A stretch of 40,422 nucleotides of DNA from Xanthobacteraceae bacterium (GCA_019746355.1 JAIESC010000143.1:1-40422); one strand, 5' to 3'; positions 6,254 through 15,345 are shown, counted from the stretch's first letter. A program made the numbers and translations. Notes: generated from the letters alone by a model not told the origin.

Positions 6254-7405
6254 ATGACGACCGCGACGAGCCCCCGCCTTCAACAGTCCGCTTCGAAGCA
6301 GCGCGTCAGCGCGGCGATGATCGTGCGCAATGAAGAAGGCTACCTCGACGATTGTCTTAAGTCGATTGCGGCCGAAGTCGATGAGATCATCGTCGTCGAT
6401 ACGGGATCGAAGGACCGCACATGCGAAATTGCGGGCCGCTATGGCTCTCGCATCTTCAGTCTTCCGTGGACCGAAAACTTTGCGGCAGCGCGCAACTTTG
6501 CGCTCGAGCAAGCCTCAGGCGACTGGATCCTCTACATCGACGCCGACGAACGGCTGACTGTCCCTGTGCACGGGGCCGTGAGGGAGGCCGTCCGGCGGCC
6601 CGATGCGGTCGCCCTCTGGGTCCGCTTCCAGCCACGAATGCACTTCACGGCCTATCGTGAAATCCGGCTGTTCCGGCGCGACCCGCGAATCCGCTTCAGG
6701 GGCGTCATTCACGAGACGGTGCGTCCCGACATCCTGAAGGTTGCGGAAAGCGAAAACAGGACAATCGGCACCACCAGTATCGGGATCTGCCATGTCGGCT
6801 ACGACGGAAACATGCTCGCCAAGTATCGGCGTAACCTGCCTCTCCTCGAACAGGCGGTTAAGGCCAACCCAGAGCGCGTGTTCCTCTGGGCTGACCTGGC
6901 CGAATCCCTTGCGGGGGTCGGCCGCGACGACGAGGCAAAGCTGGCCTGTCGGCGTGCCATAGAGCTTGCTGCGGCGAGCCCGGAAAAGAAACAGAAGGAC
7001 GATGCTGTCCTTGCGTGGCGGCGACTGATCGCGCTTAGCAACAGCGAACCCCGCGGCGCGCTCGCTTTGGCCCGCACCGCTGCCGCCATCTACCCCAACA
7101 GCCCAAACCTGCAGTTCGACCTGGCAAACTCGCTGTTTGCCGCAGGCGAATTCGAAAAGGTCTTTCCTATTCTTGACGCACTGATCGCCATCGATACTGA
7201 AACATTTCACGACCCGGTTACGGCATACGACAAGCGCATATTCGGTGAATGGGCGTTCGATCTGAAGGGCGCAGCCTACGCGCGGCTGGGAAAGCGAGCA
7301 GCGGCGGCGGCGGCCTTCGCCCGCGCAGCGGACCTGGCGCCTGACAATCGCGCCTATCGCGCGAAGGCCGCGGCTTTATCGGGGACCAATGGGCCCCCTC
7401 TGTAA
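6254..7405 (+). CDS. Family 2 glycosyltransferase with C-terminal TPR repeats
   Basis: 383 residues. The N-terminal GT-A domain shows VSAAMIVRNEEGYLDDCLKS near residue 20, DEIIVVDTGSKDRTCEIA, NFAAARNFALEQASGDWILY and the metal-binding DADE near residue 97, then IRLFRRDPRIRFRGVIHETV. The C-terminal half (from about residue 215) has tetratricopeptide-type helices (FLWADLAESLAGVGRDDEAK; LQFDLANSLFAAGEFEKVFP; GAAYARLGKRAAAAAAFARA). GT2-TPR architecture is shared with SunS-type enzymes that glycosylate ribosomal peptides and with surface-polysaccharide enzymes. Being next to a PqqD-like gene makes a peptide or protein acceptor plausible but unproven. A hairpin GGAGCG/CGCTCC at 7410-7425 lies just after the stop, between convergent genes. 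Confidence 0.85.
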   Translation: MTTATSPRLQQSASKQRVSAAMIVRNEEGYLDDCLKSIAAEVDEIIVVDTGSKDRTCEIAGRYGSRIFSLPWTENFAAARNFALEQASGDWILYIDADERLTVPVHGAVREAVRRPDAVALWVRFQPRMHFTAYREIRLFRRDPRIRFRGVIHETVRPDILKVAESENRTIGTTSIGICHVGYDGNMLAKYRRNLPLLEQAVKANPERVFLWADLAESLAGVGRDDEAKLACRRAIELAAASPEKKQKDDAVLAWRRLIALSNSEPRGALALARTAAAIYPNSPNLQFDLANSLFAAGEFEKVFPILDALIAIDTETFHDPVTAYDKRIFGEWAFDLKGAAYARLGKRAAAAAAFARAADLAPDNRAYRAKAAALSGTNGPPL

Positions 7406-7429
7406 TGTTGGAGCGTGACCGCTCCGGCG

Positions 7430-8212
7430 TCATTTGGGGGCATGAAGGATTTCGAAATCGGGCAAGCCCCAGCATTGATGCCCCATATCGCGCGCCATCA
7501 TCGCCAATCCTTCGGTTTCGATTTCTCCTGCCTCCCAGAACGGATGAGGCTTGCGGATTGCATCGTTTTCGACGCCATACCGGAATGACGGAAAAATCAG
7601 CCCATCCCTGTGCAGGTCCGCCCGAACCAGGAGCATGCAGCCGCCAACTGAATCTAACCTAACCGCCCCGTGGCTTCCGCGCAGATCATGTAGAGTTTGC
7701 GTTCCGCCGCTCGCCCAGGCGTTGCGATCGAACGTCGGGCCAGCAGGAGTTACGACACAATGCGGTTGCAGGATGTCGCGCCTCTCGCCGAGCAGGCGAT
7801 GGATCGTGTCGGCCGGATAGTCGACGACATCGACGTCGATCCAGAGCACCCAGTCCTCGCGCGCGAGAGCGCCAAACAGCAAATGGTTTCGGCTTCGGGC
7901 CAGAGTTGCGCGCCGCGCCAACTGGAACGCGGGAGCCCAGCGGGGCACCCCCGCCGGCATCTGAAATCCAAAATCCTTCTTGATCGTCGTGACGGATTGA
8001 GCCCTTGCCTCCAGCCTTGGCAGCACTTCATGCAGGCCTGACGGAGTGGCGTCGGTGCTGTCGCTTTCTAAAATCCCGATCGATAGCTGGGACCGTGGCC
8101 AGTCGAGCCTCTCAATCAGTTCGACATACCGGTTGATGTGCGGGGCCGCGTTCTTGACAGGTGTCAAGATCAAGACCTTCGGCAACAGCTCAGATTGCAT
8201 GGGTGTGCTCAT
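7430..8212 (-). CDS. Anp1-like (mannan-polymerase-type) glycosyltransferase
   Basis: About 260 residues, facing the preceding operon. Anp1/GT62-type features are PKVLILTPVKNAAPHI at the N-terminus, GILESDSTDATP, the acidic metal-binding WVLWIDVDVVDYPADTI, then SVGGCMLLVRADLHRDGLIF and a C-terminal acidic ENDA region. In fungi this family extends mannan; bacterial relatives are mostly uncharacterised. The chosen start is the ATG at 8212-8210. ATGs at 8248 and 8200 are also in frame, and none has a strong ribosome site. It ends 25 bp from the GT2-TPR stop. It probably works in the same glycan or protein-modification locus, though convergent orientation means separate transcription. Confidence 0.75.
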   Translation of the reverse strand: MSTPMQSELLPKVLILTPVKNAAPHINRYVELIERLDWPRSQLSIGILESDSTDATPSGLHEVLPRLEARAQSVTTIKKDFGFQMPAGVPRWAPAFQLARRATLARSRNHLLFGALAREDWVLWIDVDVVDYPADTIHRLLGERRDILQPHCVVTPAGPTFDRNAWASGGTQTLHDLRGSHGAVRLDSVGGCMLLVRADLHRDGLIFPSFRYGVENDAIRKPHPFWEAGEIETEGLAMMARDMGHQCWGLPDFEILHAPK

Positions 8213-8273
8213 CAGCCATCGATGGCAAGGTTGGGCACGATCACGCATGTGGCCGGGCCGGAAAGGCAGATTG

Positions 8274-8349
8274 TGGTGAGCGCGCTGGGACTCGAACCCA
8301 GGACCCCGTGATTAAAAGTCACGTGCTCTACCGGCTGAGCTACGCGCTC
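8274..8349 (-). tRNA. tRNA-Lys (anticodon UUU)
   Basis: On the minus strand a full cloverleaf is readable: acceptor 5' GAGCGCG (8349-8343) pairing with CGCGCTC (8284-8278), D-arm GCTCAGCCGGTAGAGC, anticodon loop CTTTTAA with anticodon TTT, T-arm GGGTTCGAGTCCC, discriminator A and an encoded CCA (8276-8274). Its 3' end faces the accessory block at lower coordinates, the orientation expected if a mobile island once used it as an attachment site. I did not see a repeated 3'-end copy at the other border. Confidence 0.95.
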
Positions 8350-8593
8350 CCGGGCGCACACTTAGGGCAATGGCAGTGGCTTTCCAAGCCAAAATCGCTG
8401 CCTCCGGCACCCCGGCCCCGGCACATTCCACCGCGATTTGAGCCACTTCCCGCGTGCGCGAGGCAATCGGTCTTTTTGTGATGGCCAACACATCGCCCGG
8501 GGCCGGCCTTCCCTAGGATCGCTTCATCGATTTGAACCCCAGCGCCCACCTCGACGACCAACTACGGGGCTTCGGGCTCGTTAGGAGGCTCAC

Positions 8594-8794
8594 ATGCCGA
8601 AGACAGCCGGTACCATTTTCGCAGCCGTGGCCGTTGGCACCGTGGCCATCGCCTGGACGCAGACGCACAAGCAGACGCCGCAGCCCGCGCCCCTTGCCGA
8701 GACGATCTCGCCGGAAAAGCTCGTGCTGAGCAGCGGTCCGCTTCCCGAGCAGCAGTTCAAAGACCTGTCGTTCGTCTTCGCCGACGACAACTGA
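8594..8794 (+). CDS. Small membrane-anchored hypothetical protein
   Basis: 66 residues with an excellent ribosome site: AGGAGG at 8583-8588, ATG at 8594. The N-terminus (residues 5-21, TIFAAVAVGTVAIAWTQ) is a single hydrophobic segment, either signal anchor or signal peptide. It is followed by a Gln/Pro linker and a short acidic C-terminal part (FKDLSFVFADDN). It is probably a periplasm-facing or secreted small protein. No family is recognised. It stands alone between tRNA-Lys and the next minus-strand ORF. Confidence 0.65.
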   Translation: MPKTAGTIFAAVAVGTVAIAWTQTHKQTPQPAPLAETISPEKLVLSSGPLPEQQFKDLSFVFADDN

Positions 8795-8927
8795 CGCAAC
8801 ACCGATCGCTTCCTCCGGTCCTGGTCGACCCAATCCCCCACAGTCCCCCCTTGGGTCCCGGGGCCGGATGGAGGCGTCAAATTCGACGACTCAGGCACGA
8901 AACGTCGAACGGCCGCCGTATCGGGGC

Positions 8928-9134
8928 TCAGTCCCGGTCCGGCGGCCTTTTCCTGTCGCGGAACCGGCGGCGCAATGCGGGTTTCACCGGCATGCGCCAG
9001 AGCGCAAAGGCGATGATGGCGAGCGACAGCGCCAAGTAGCGCATGGCGGCTTCGGCGGAATGAAGCTGTCCGATCAGGCCGATGATCCAGAGCGCCGTCA
9101 AAAACGCCAGCAAAACGACGGTCCGCACCCGCAT
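8928..9134 (-). CDS. Small two-helix membrane protein, hypothetical
   Basis: 68 residues from the ATG at 9134-9132. Two hydrophobic segments (VVLLAFLTALWIIGLIG, residues 6-22, and YLALSLAIIAFALW) are followed by a strongly basic tail (RRRFRDRKRPPDRD). This fits a small inner-membrane protein with a cytoplasmic basic C-terminus. No ribosome site is convincing, and an in-frame TTG sits at 9140. No family is recognised. Confidence 0.5.
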   Translation of the reverse strand: MRVRTVVLLAFLTALWIIGLIGQLHSAEAAMRYLALSLAIIAFALWRMPVKPALRRRFRDRKRPPDRD

Positions 9135-9418
9135 ACGCAACGCTCCAGCCCGGGGACACGATCAAGTTGATCTTATCAGTCCACTTCTCGGTCAAATTGT
9201 GTTTTGGCGATTAATACTACCCTAGCAGGATTTTGCTCAGACTCGCGCAGGAGATCCTGCGGCCTCGCCCCAAGATCGGCCCGGGAGTACCTCTCGTGCG
9301 TCACCGAAGTTTCATCGCCCGGACGCGCTGTCGCCACAGACGTCCGCCAGTTTACCGGCCATCGGGGACAGGCTCTGGCCCTCCAGGAGAGGCCATGCAG
9401 GAAGACAGGAGGACGTGC

Positions 9419-9619
9419 ATGACGCCGACCGCCACCCCCGTCATAGTCTCGTTTGTGCGCTATTTCAGCCGCCCGCTTTGCCCCGAGTGCGGCCGCGAGC
9501 AGTTTGTTCCGGAACAATCGTCGTTTGTCGACGATAGCTGTATCCGCCACGCCTGGCTGTGCGAAGCCTGCGGCAACGCGTTCAACACGCATATCGAGTT
9601 CGACGATCTCTCGCGCTGA
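9419..9619 (+). CDS. Small zinc-ribbon-like protein
   Basis: 66 residues from the ATG at 9419, placed six bases after a perfect AGGAGG (9407-9412); an ATG at 9395 is in frame but lacks such a site. Two CxxC pairs, CPECGREQ near residue 21 and CEACGNAF near residue 51, are spaced like a zinc ribbon. A Rossmann-like fold is not expected at this size. It may bind nucleic acid or protein. It is followed by its own hairpin terminator. Small proteins of this kind are common in Bradyrhizobium-type genomes and uncharacterised. Confidence 0.7.
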   Translation: MTPTATPVIVSFVRYFSRPLCPECGREQFVPEQSSFVDDSCIRHAWLCEACGNAFNTHIEFDDLSR

Positions 9620-9644
9620 CGCGCGGGCGAGCCCGTCAAAGATG

Positions 9645-9674
9645 AACCGGGCCACCTGTGGCGGCCCGGTTTTG
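9645..9674 (+). terminator. Intrinsic terminator after the zinc-ribbon gene
   Basis: AACCGGGCC (9645-9653) pairs perfectly with GGCCCGGTT (9663-9671) around a nine-base loop, followed by more T (TTTTG). It lies 26 bp after the small zinc-ribbon gene and 14 bp before the end of the convergent Mo-hydroxylase operon, so it may serve both strands. Confidence 0.8.
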
Positions 9675-9687
9675 TTTGCGTCAGGCC

Positions 9688-11904
9688 CTAAGCCAGCGCC
9701 TTCTTCACGCGGTCGGGCAGGAACGGCGTATGGCGCAGCCGCACGCCGGTGAGCTCCATCACCGCGTTGGCGATGCACGGCGCGACCAGCGGGCTTGCCA
9801 TCTGGCCGGCACCGGTCGGATGGTTGTCGGTCCTGATCACCTCGATGTGCATTTCCGGCACCTCGTTCATCCGCGGCAGCGCATAGTCGTAGAAGTTCGA
9901 CTGCTCCACCACGCCGTCCTTGATCGAGATGCGCTCGCTCATCGTCACGCCGAGACCGTAGACGATGCTGCTTTCGGTCTGGGCAATCACGTTGTCCGGC
10001 TGTACGGCGACGCCGCAGTCGATGGTGCACCAGAAATTGTGCACCTTGATCTGACCGCTGGCGCGGTCCAGCGAGACCTCGGCGATGCCGGCGACCTGGC
10101 TGCCGGAGTAGTCGATGTAGGACAGCCCAAGCGCCCGGCCGTCGCGCTTTTTGCCCCAGTCCGCCATCTGCGCCACGCGCTCCACCGCCTTGTGGGCACG
10201 CGGCGTGCCCTTCAGGAGCTCAAGCCGGAACGCCAGCGGATCGGCGCCGCGTTTTCTCGCCACCTCGTCCAGGAACGCCTCGGTCGCGAACTTGTTGGCG
10301 AGGAAGCTGATGCCGCGCAGCGGATTGGTCCGTACGCCGGTGTCGCGGTAGAGATGCTCGACCAGCTGATGCGGGACGTCATAGCCACGCGGCTCACCAC
10401 CGAGCATCGCGATGAAGTCCCTGCCACCGGTCGCCTGGAAGCGCACCGGATCCATGTAGGGTCCGACCCGGTCCACCGCGATCCGATGATGCCACGCCGT
10501 GATCTTGCCCGAGGCATCGAATCCGGCCCGCAGATAATGCGCCGAGATCGGCCGGAACCGGCCGTTGTGTACGTCGTCCTCGCGGGTCCACATCACCTTG
10601 ACCGGACGGCCCACTTCCTTCGACAGCATCACCGCATCCATGATGAAGTCCACGTCGCGGTTGCCGCGGCGACCGAAGCCGCCGCCCATCAGGAGATCGT
10701 GGAGCTTCACCTTGTCGCGCCGGATGCCGAGGAACTTGGCCGGCGCCTCGGTCGCCGTGGTCTGGCTCTGGGTGCCTGCCCAGATTTCGGCCGAGCGCCC
10801 GTCGGCCGCGACCGATGCCACCGCATTCAGCGGCTCCATCTGCGCGTGATAGGCATAGTCGCAGCGGTATTCGGCTTCCATGGTGCTCGCGGCATTCTGG
10901 AATGCGGCCCGCGCGTTGCCCTGCGCGCTCCAGTCGCGCGCCGCTCGATTGAGGTTCTTCGCGTCGGCGGCAAAGGCGTCGAGGCCCTGGTCACTGTCGA
11001 AGCCCCAGGCGGTGCCGGTCCGCGTCCAGGTGACGGCGCCGTCGAGCGCCTGGCGCGCCTTCAGCGCCGCCCAGGCGGTGTCCGCGACCACACCGACGCC
11101 ATGCGGCAACCGGATCACCGAGACGACACCGGCCACCGCCTTGGCTTTTGCCTCGTCGATCTTGTTGGGAACCGAGCCTTCGACCGGCGCCCGCAGCACG
11201 GTGCCGTAGAGCATGCCGGGCACCTGCACGTCGATGCCGTAGATCGCGCCGCCGTTGACCTTGGCCGGCAGCTCGATCCGCATCACGTCCTTGCCGATCA
11301 GGCGGAAGTCGGAGGCCTTCTTGAGCTGTTCCGGCTTGATCTCCGGCGCCTTGGCCGGCACCTCGGCAAACTGGGCGATCTCGCCGTAGCCGAGCTTCCG
11401 CCCGGACTTCGCATGCACCACCGTGCTCGGCTCGGTGGTCAGCTCCTCGACCGGAACGCCCCACGTGCGTGCGGCGTTGTCGAGCAGCACGCGGCGCACC
11501 TGCGCGCCGACGATACGCAGCGGTATGTAGTAGCTCGTCACCGCGTTCGAGCCCGCGGTGTACATCATCGCCCCGCCAAAACCCGGATTGCCGTAGATAT
11601 TCTCGAGCGGCGGAGCAGGCACGATCCGCACCTTCGCCCAGTCGGCATCGAGCTCTTCGGCAATGATCAGCGGCAGCGAGGTCATCGACCCCTGCCCCAT
11701 CTCGGTCGCCGCCGACATGATGGTGATGGTGCCGTCGGCGGCGATGCTGATCCACGGATTGATGGCGGTGCCGGTGCGCTCGCCGGACAGAACCGCGGCC
11801 TTGAGGCCTTCCGGCAGCGCGATCGCAAACGACAGCCCGGCCGCGCCGATCATCACCTGACGTCGGGAAATAGGCGTTTCGAATTTCTTGATGTGTTTGT
11901 TCAT
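9688..11904 (-). CDS. Molybdenum hydroxylase large subunit (IorB-like), Gln at the catalytic-Glu position
   Basis: 738 residues of the xanthine dehydrogenase / isoquinoline 1-oxidoreductase beta family. The N-terminus has a twin-arginine type signal (ISRRQVMIGAAGLSFAIAL), so the folded enzyme is probably exported to the periplasm. Family motifs are EMGQGSMTSLPLI near residue 67, GGGFGRRGNRDVDF near residue 405 and the C-terminal GAGQMASPLVAPCIANAV. The family normally has GxGE at that last site, the Glu being the general base that activates the Mo ligand; here codon 9804-9802 is CAG, giving Gln701. The start lies one base after the stop of the [2Fe-2S] subunit, so the two form one operon. No FAD subunit is present, as in IorAB-type enzymes. 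The substrate is unknown. Confidence 0.9.
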   Translation of the reverse strand: MNKHIKKFETPISRRQVMIGAAGLSFAIALPEGLKAAVLSGERTGTAINPWISIAADGTITIMSAATEMGQGSMTSLPLIIAEELDADWAKVRIVPAPPLENIYGNPGFGGAMMYTAGSNAVTSYYIPLRIVGAQVRRVLLDNAARTWGVPVEELTTEPSTVVHAKSGRKLGYGEIAQFAEVPAKAPEIKPEQLKKASDFRLIGKDVMRIELPAKVNGGAIYGIDVQVPGMLYGTVLRAPVEGSVPNKIDEAKAKAVAGVVSVIRLPHGVGVVADTAWAALKARQALDGAVTWTRTGTAWGFDSDQGLDAFAADAKNLNRAARDWSAQGNARAAFQNAASTMEAEYRCDYAYHAQMEPLNAVASVAADGRSAEIWAGTQSQTTATEAPAKFLGIRRDKVKLHDLLMGGGFGRRGNRDVDFIMDAVMLSKEVGRPVKVMWTREDDVHNGRFRPISAHYLRAGFDASGKITAWHHRIAVDRVGPYMDPVRFQATGGRDFIAMLGGEPRGYDVPHQLVEHLYRDTGVRTNPLRGISFLANKFATEAFLDEVARKRGADPLAFRLELLKGTPRAHKAVERVAQMADWGKKRDGRALGLSYIDYSGSQVAGIAEVSLDRASGQIKVHNFWCTIDCGVAVQPDNVIAQTESSIVYGLGVTMSERISIKDGVVEQSNFYDYALPRMNEVPEMHIEVIRTDNHPTGAGQMASPLVAPCIANAVMELTGVRLRHTPFLPDRVKKALA

Positions 11905-11905
11905 G

Positions 11906-12361
<456 letters not shown>

Positions 12362-12655
12362 CGCTTTCCTCCCAGCGTCCGCACGGAGCGCATCCGTCGC
12401 GGCTCGATTGACGTTTCGACCTCCGCGCCGCCGTCGCTGCCGGATTGCGCAAGGACCGGCGCCTGACCGCGCCTGTTGTGTTTCTGGAATTGGAATAATT
12501 CTGCACCCGCGCGCAGGCGTGCGTCATCACGTTCGCGCGATTGCGCTGAGGGCCGCAGCCGTCAATAGCCAGCGCTTCCGCGTCGCAGCACGCGGGCCAC
12601 GTCCCTCAGCGCCGGCGCGCTCAGACGCCGCCGGCGCAATCGCCACGCGGCGAGC

Positions 12656-14872
12656 CTAGCCGATCGCCGCCTTCACCTTGCCCGCATCGAGCGGCAGGTC
12701 ACGCAGCCGCTTGCCGGTGGCATGCGCAATGGCGTTGGCAATGGCCGCGACCGCGGGTCCCTGTGAGCCCTCGCCTGCACCGAGCGGCCGCTCGCTCGGG
12801 CGGTTGATCAGATCGACCATGACCTTCGGCACCTCCGGCATGGTCATGATCGGATAGCTTGCCCAGTCGCGCGAGGTGATGCCGTTCTTGTCGAACCGCA
12901 CCTGCTCGTAGAGCGTCCAGCTTGCGGTTTGGACGATGCCGCCCTCGATCTGGTTCTTCAGCCCGTCCGGATTGATCACCAGTCCGGAATCGACCGCCGA
13001 CCAGACGTGCGAGACGCGGACCTTGCCGGTCGCGCGATCAACCTCGACGTCGGCGATGCAGGCGACGTAGCAGGCGAGGTTCTTGTACTTCGAGAAGCCG
13101 ATGCCGCGGCCGCGGCTCAGGCTTCCCGCCTCGCCGGCCTTCCAGTTCGCCATCGCCGCCACCTTCTCGATCACGGCGCGCGCCCGCGGGTCCTTCATGT
13201 GCGCGAGGCGGAATGCCACCGGATCGGCCTTTGCCAGCGCCGCCATCTCGTCCATGAAGGACTCGAGCGCGAACACGTTGGCATAAGCGCCGAGCGTGCG
13301 CAGCGCCGACACCCGGATCGGCATCTGCGGGATGAAGTGATGCACGATCTTCTGGTTGGGGAAGTCGTAGAGCGGGATGGCGTTGCGGTCGCCGCCGCCG
13401 GCCGGCTGCGGAATGCCCTGAGGCGGGCCGTGCATCTGCGGCTCGGCCATGTACCAGGCCGCCAGCACGTTGGTGCCCCGCGTGCTTTCCGGCCGCATCG
13501 AGTGGGTGTTGCTCCACAGCTCGTAATGCCAGTCGGCGATCTTGTTGTCGGCGTCGAGCGAGGCGCGGACGTTCATCGACATCGCTGCGCCGTAAGGCTC
13601 CCAGGCGAACTCGTCGTCGCGCATCCATTGCAGCCGCACCGACCGGCCGGGCACGGCACGCGCCAGCAGTGCCGCATCAAGCGCCACGTCGTCGGCGCCG
13701 GTCTGCCCGTAGCAGCCCGAGCCCTCGACATGGATGCAGCGGATGTCCTGCGGCTGCATCTTCAGCGCCTTCACCAGCTCGGCGCGCAGCGGGAACACGC
13801 CCTGCGAATGCGTCCACACCGACAGCTTGCCGTCCTTGAACTCGGCGATCGCCGCGGACGGCCCGATCGGGGCATGGGCCAGATAGGGCTTGGTGTAAGT
13901 CGCCTCCAGCGTCTTGCCCGCGCTGGCGAGCACCGTCGCCTGTTTGACGCCGATTTCCGACGTCGTGTTCGGCAGCGACTTCAGGTGCGCATGGATGTTG
14001 GCCGGGTCCGGCAGCTCCGGCCCGAGCTTCCACTTTGCGGCCTTGGCCAAGGCCTCGCGCGCCTTGACCGACTGCTCCTCGCGCTGCGCGACCACGCCGA
14101 GGAACGAGCCGTCGCGCACCACGGCGATCACGCCGGGGAGCGATTTCACCGATGCATCGTCGACGCTTTCCAGCGTCGAGCCGTAACGCGGCGGGCGCAC
14201 CACACGGCCATGCACCATTCCGGCGGGCCGCAGGTCCTGCACGTAGGCGATGCCGCCGAACAGCTTCGGCGGAATGTCGTCGCGGGCGATCGATTGGCCG
14301 ACGATCTTGTGGATCGAGGGGTCCTTCGGCTTGAACCTGGCGGTGGCCTCACGTTTCAGGTCGACCTCGGCGGCAAGCTCGCCATACGTCACCTTGCGCC
14401 CATCGGCTGCGCTGATAACGCCATTCTCGACCTTCAGCGTATCGGCCGCGACGCCGAGCTTCTTGGCTGCAAGCTCGACCAGCATAGCGCGCACCTCGGC
14501 GCCCGCCATGCGCAGCGCCGTGCCGCTGTTCTCGACCGACTGGCTACCCGCCGTCTGGCCTTCGTTCGGGGTCACGCCGGTGTCGCCGGAAATCATCTTT
14601 AAGCGCTGGAGCGGCAGATCAAGCTCCTCAGCGGCTATCTGCTGCAGCGCCGTGAGGATGCCCTGCCCGAGCTCGACCTTGCCGGTATAGACGGTCGCGG
14701 TGCCGTCGGCGTTGATGCGCAACCACGCATCGAGCCGGCGGTTGGTTTGCAGGCTGCCCGGCAGCCGCGTGGCGTCCTGCGCCAGCAGGTCGGATGGCGT
14801 CAGCGTAAACGCCAGCACGATGCCGCCCATACCCTTGGCGAACGAACGGCGTGAAAGGATCGGCGCGTTCAT
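12656..14872 (-). CDS. Molybdenum hydroxylase large subunit (aldehyde/isoquinoline oxidoreductase type), second copy
   Basis: 738 residues, the same length as the downstream paralogue but only distantly similar. It has a twin-arginine signal (LSRRSFAKGMGGIVLAFTL), KVELGQGILTALQQIAAEEL near residue 67, GSGCYGQTGADDVALDAALL in the middle and the C-terminal GAGEGSQGPAVAAIANAI. Here the catalytic glutamate is present (Glu701, codon 12772-12770), so unlike its neighbour it has the expected active site. It probably hydroxylates an aldehyde or N-heteroaromatic in the periplasm with Mo-pterin cytosine dinucleotide. Its ATG follows the partner [2Fe-2S] gene stop by two bases. A gap of about 294 bp with no visible gene separates it from the second pair. 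Confidence 0.92.
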   Translation of the reverse strand: MNAPILSRRSFAKGMGGIVLAFTLTPSDLLAQDATRLPGSLQTNRRLDAWLRINADGTATVYTGKVELGQGILTALQQIAAEELDLPLQRLKMISGDTGVTPNEGQTAGSQSVENSGTALRMAGAEVRAMLVELAAKKLGVAADTLKVENGVISAADGRKVTYGELAAEVDLKREATARFKPKDPSIHKIVGQSIARDDIPPKLFGGIAYVQDLRPAGMVHGRVVRPPRYGSTLESVDDASVKSLPGVIAVVRDGSFLGVVAQREEQSVKAREALAKAAKWKLGPELPDPANIHAHLKSLPNTTSEIGVKQATVLASAGKTLEATYTKPYLAHAPIGPSAAIAEFKDGKLSVWTHSQGVFPLRAELVKALKMQPQDIRCIHVEGSGCYGQTGADDVALDAALLARAVPGRSVRLQWMRDDEFAWEPYGAAMSMNVRASLDADNKIADWHYELWSNTHSMRPESTRGTNVLAAWYMAEPQMHGPPQGIPQPAGGGDRNAIPLYDFPNQKIVHHFIPQMPIRVSALRTLGAYANVFALESFMDEMAALAKADPVAFRLAHMKDPRARAVIEKVAAMANWKAGEAGSLSRGRGIGFSKYKNLACYVACIADVEVDRATGKVRVSHVWSAVDSGLVINPDGLKNQIEGGIVQTASWTLYEQVRFDKNGITSRDWASYPIMTMPEVPKVMVDLINRPSERPLGAGEGSQGPAVAAIANAIAHATGKRLRDLPLDAGKVKAAIG

Positions 14873-14874
14873 GG

Positions 14875-15345
14875 TCAGATCCTCCCGCTCACGTCACGGG
14901 CGGCGCGCATCACCGCGCCGACGATCCGGTTGTGGGTGCCGCAGCGACAGAGATTGCCGGCGAGCGCGTCCTTGACCTCGCCTTCGGTGGCGTTCGGCCT
15001 GCGATCGAGCAGCTCCTTCGCGGTCATGATCATGCCGCTGATGCAGTAACCGCATTGGGCGGCCTGCTCGTGGAGGAAGGCCTTCTGCAGGGCGTGCGGC
15101 TTGTCCGGCGTGCCAAGCCCTTCGATGGTCGTGATCTCGGCGCTGCCGAGCGAGCCGATCGGGGTGACACAGGAGCGCACCGGCTTGCCGTCCACCAGCA
15201 CCGTGCAGGCCCCGCATTGGGCGAGGCCGCAGCCGAACTTGGCGCCGTTCAGCGCCAGGTCGTTACGCAGCACGTAGAGCAGCGGGGTGTCCGGCTCGGC
15301 CGGTACGCTGTGGCTTGCGCCATTGACCTTGAGATTGACTGCCAT
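14875..15345 (-). CDS. [2Fe-2S] subunit of Mo hydroxylase, second copy
   Basis: 156 residues with both [2Fe-2S] sites: CGLAQCGACTVLVDG near residue 42 plus RSC, and QCGYCISGMIM with NLCRCGTHNRI. The start is placed at MAVNLKVNG (ATG 15345-15343), which has a good GGGAGAGG ribosome site. An upstream in-frame extension to 15420 looks non-coding. It is first gene of the two-gene operon with the large subunit at 12656-14872. It is paralogous to the subunit at 11906-12361, so the two pairs are likely an old tandem duplication that has since diverged. Confidence 0.93.
   Translation of the reverse strand: MAVNLKVNGASHSVPAEPDTPLLYVLRNDLALNGAKFGCGLAQCGACTVLVDGKPVRSCVTPIGSLGSAEITTIEGLGTPDKPHALQKAFLHEQAAQCGYCISGMIMTAKELLDRRPNATEGEVKDALAGNLCRCGTHNRIVGAVMRAARDVSGRI

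Noticed and set aside
8274..8349. Proof of island integration at tRNA-Lys
   Set aside because: No direct repeat of the tRNA 3' end and no integrase gene was found in the window, so this stays a hypothesis only.
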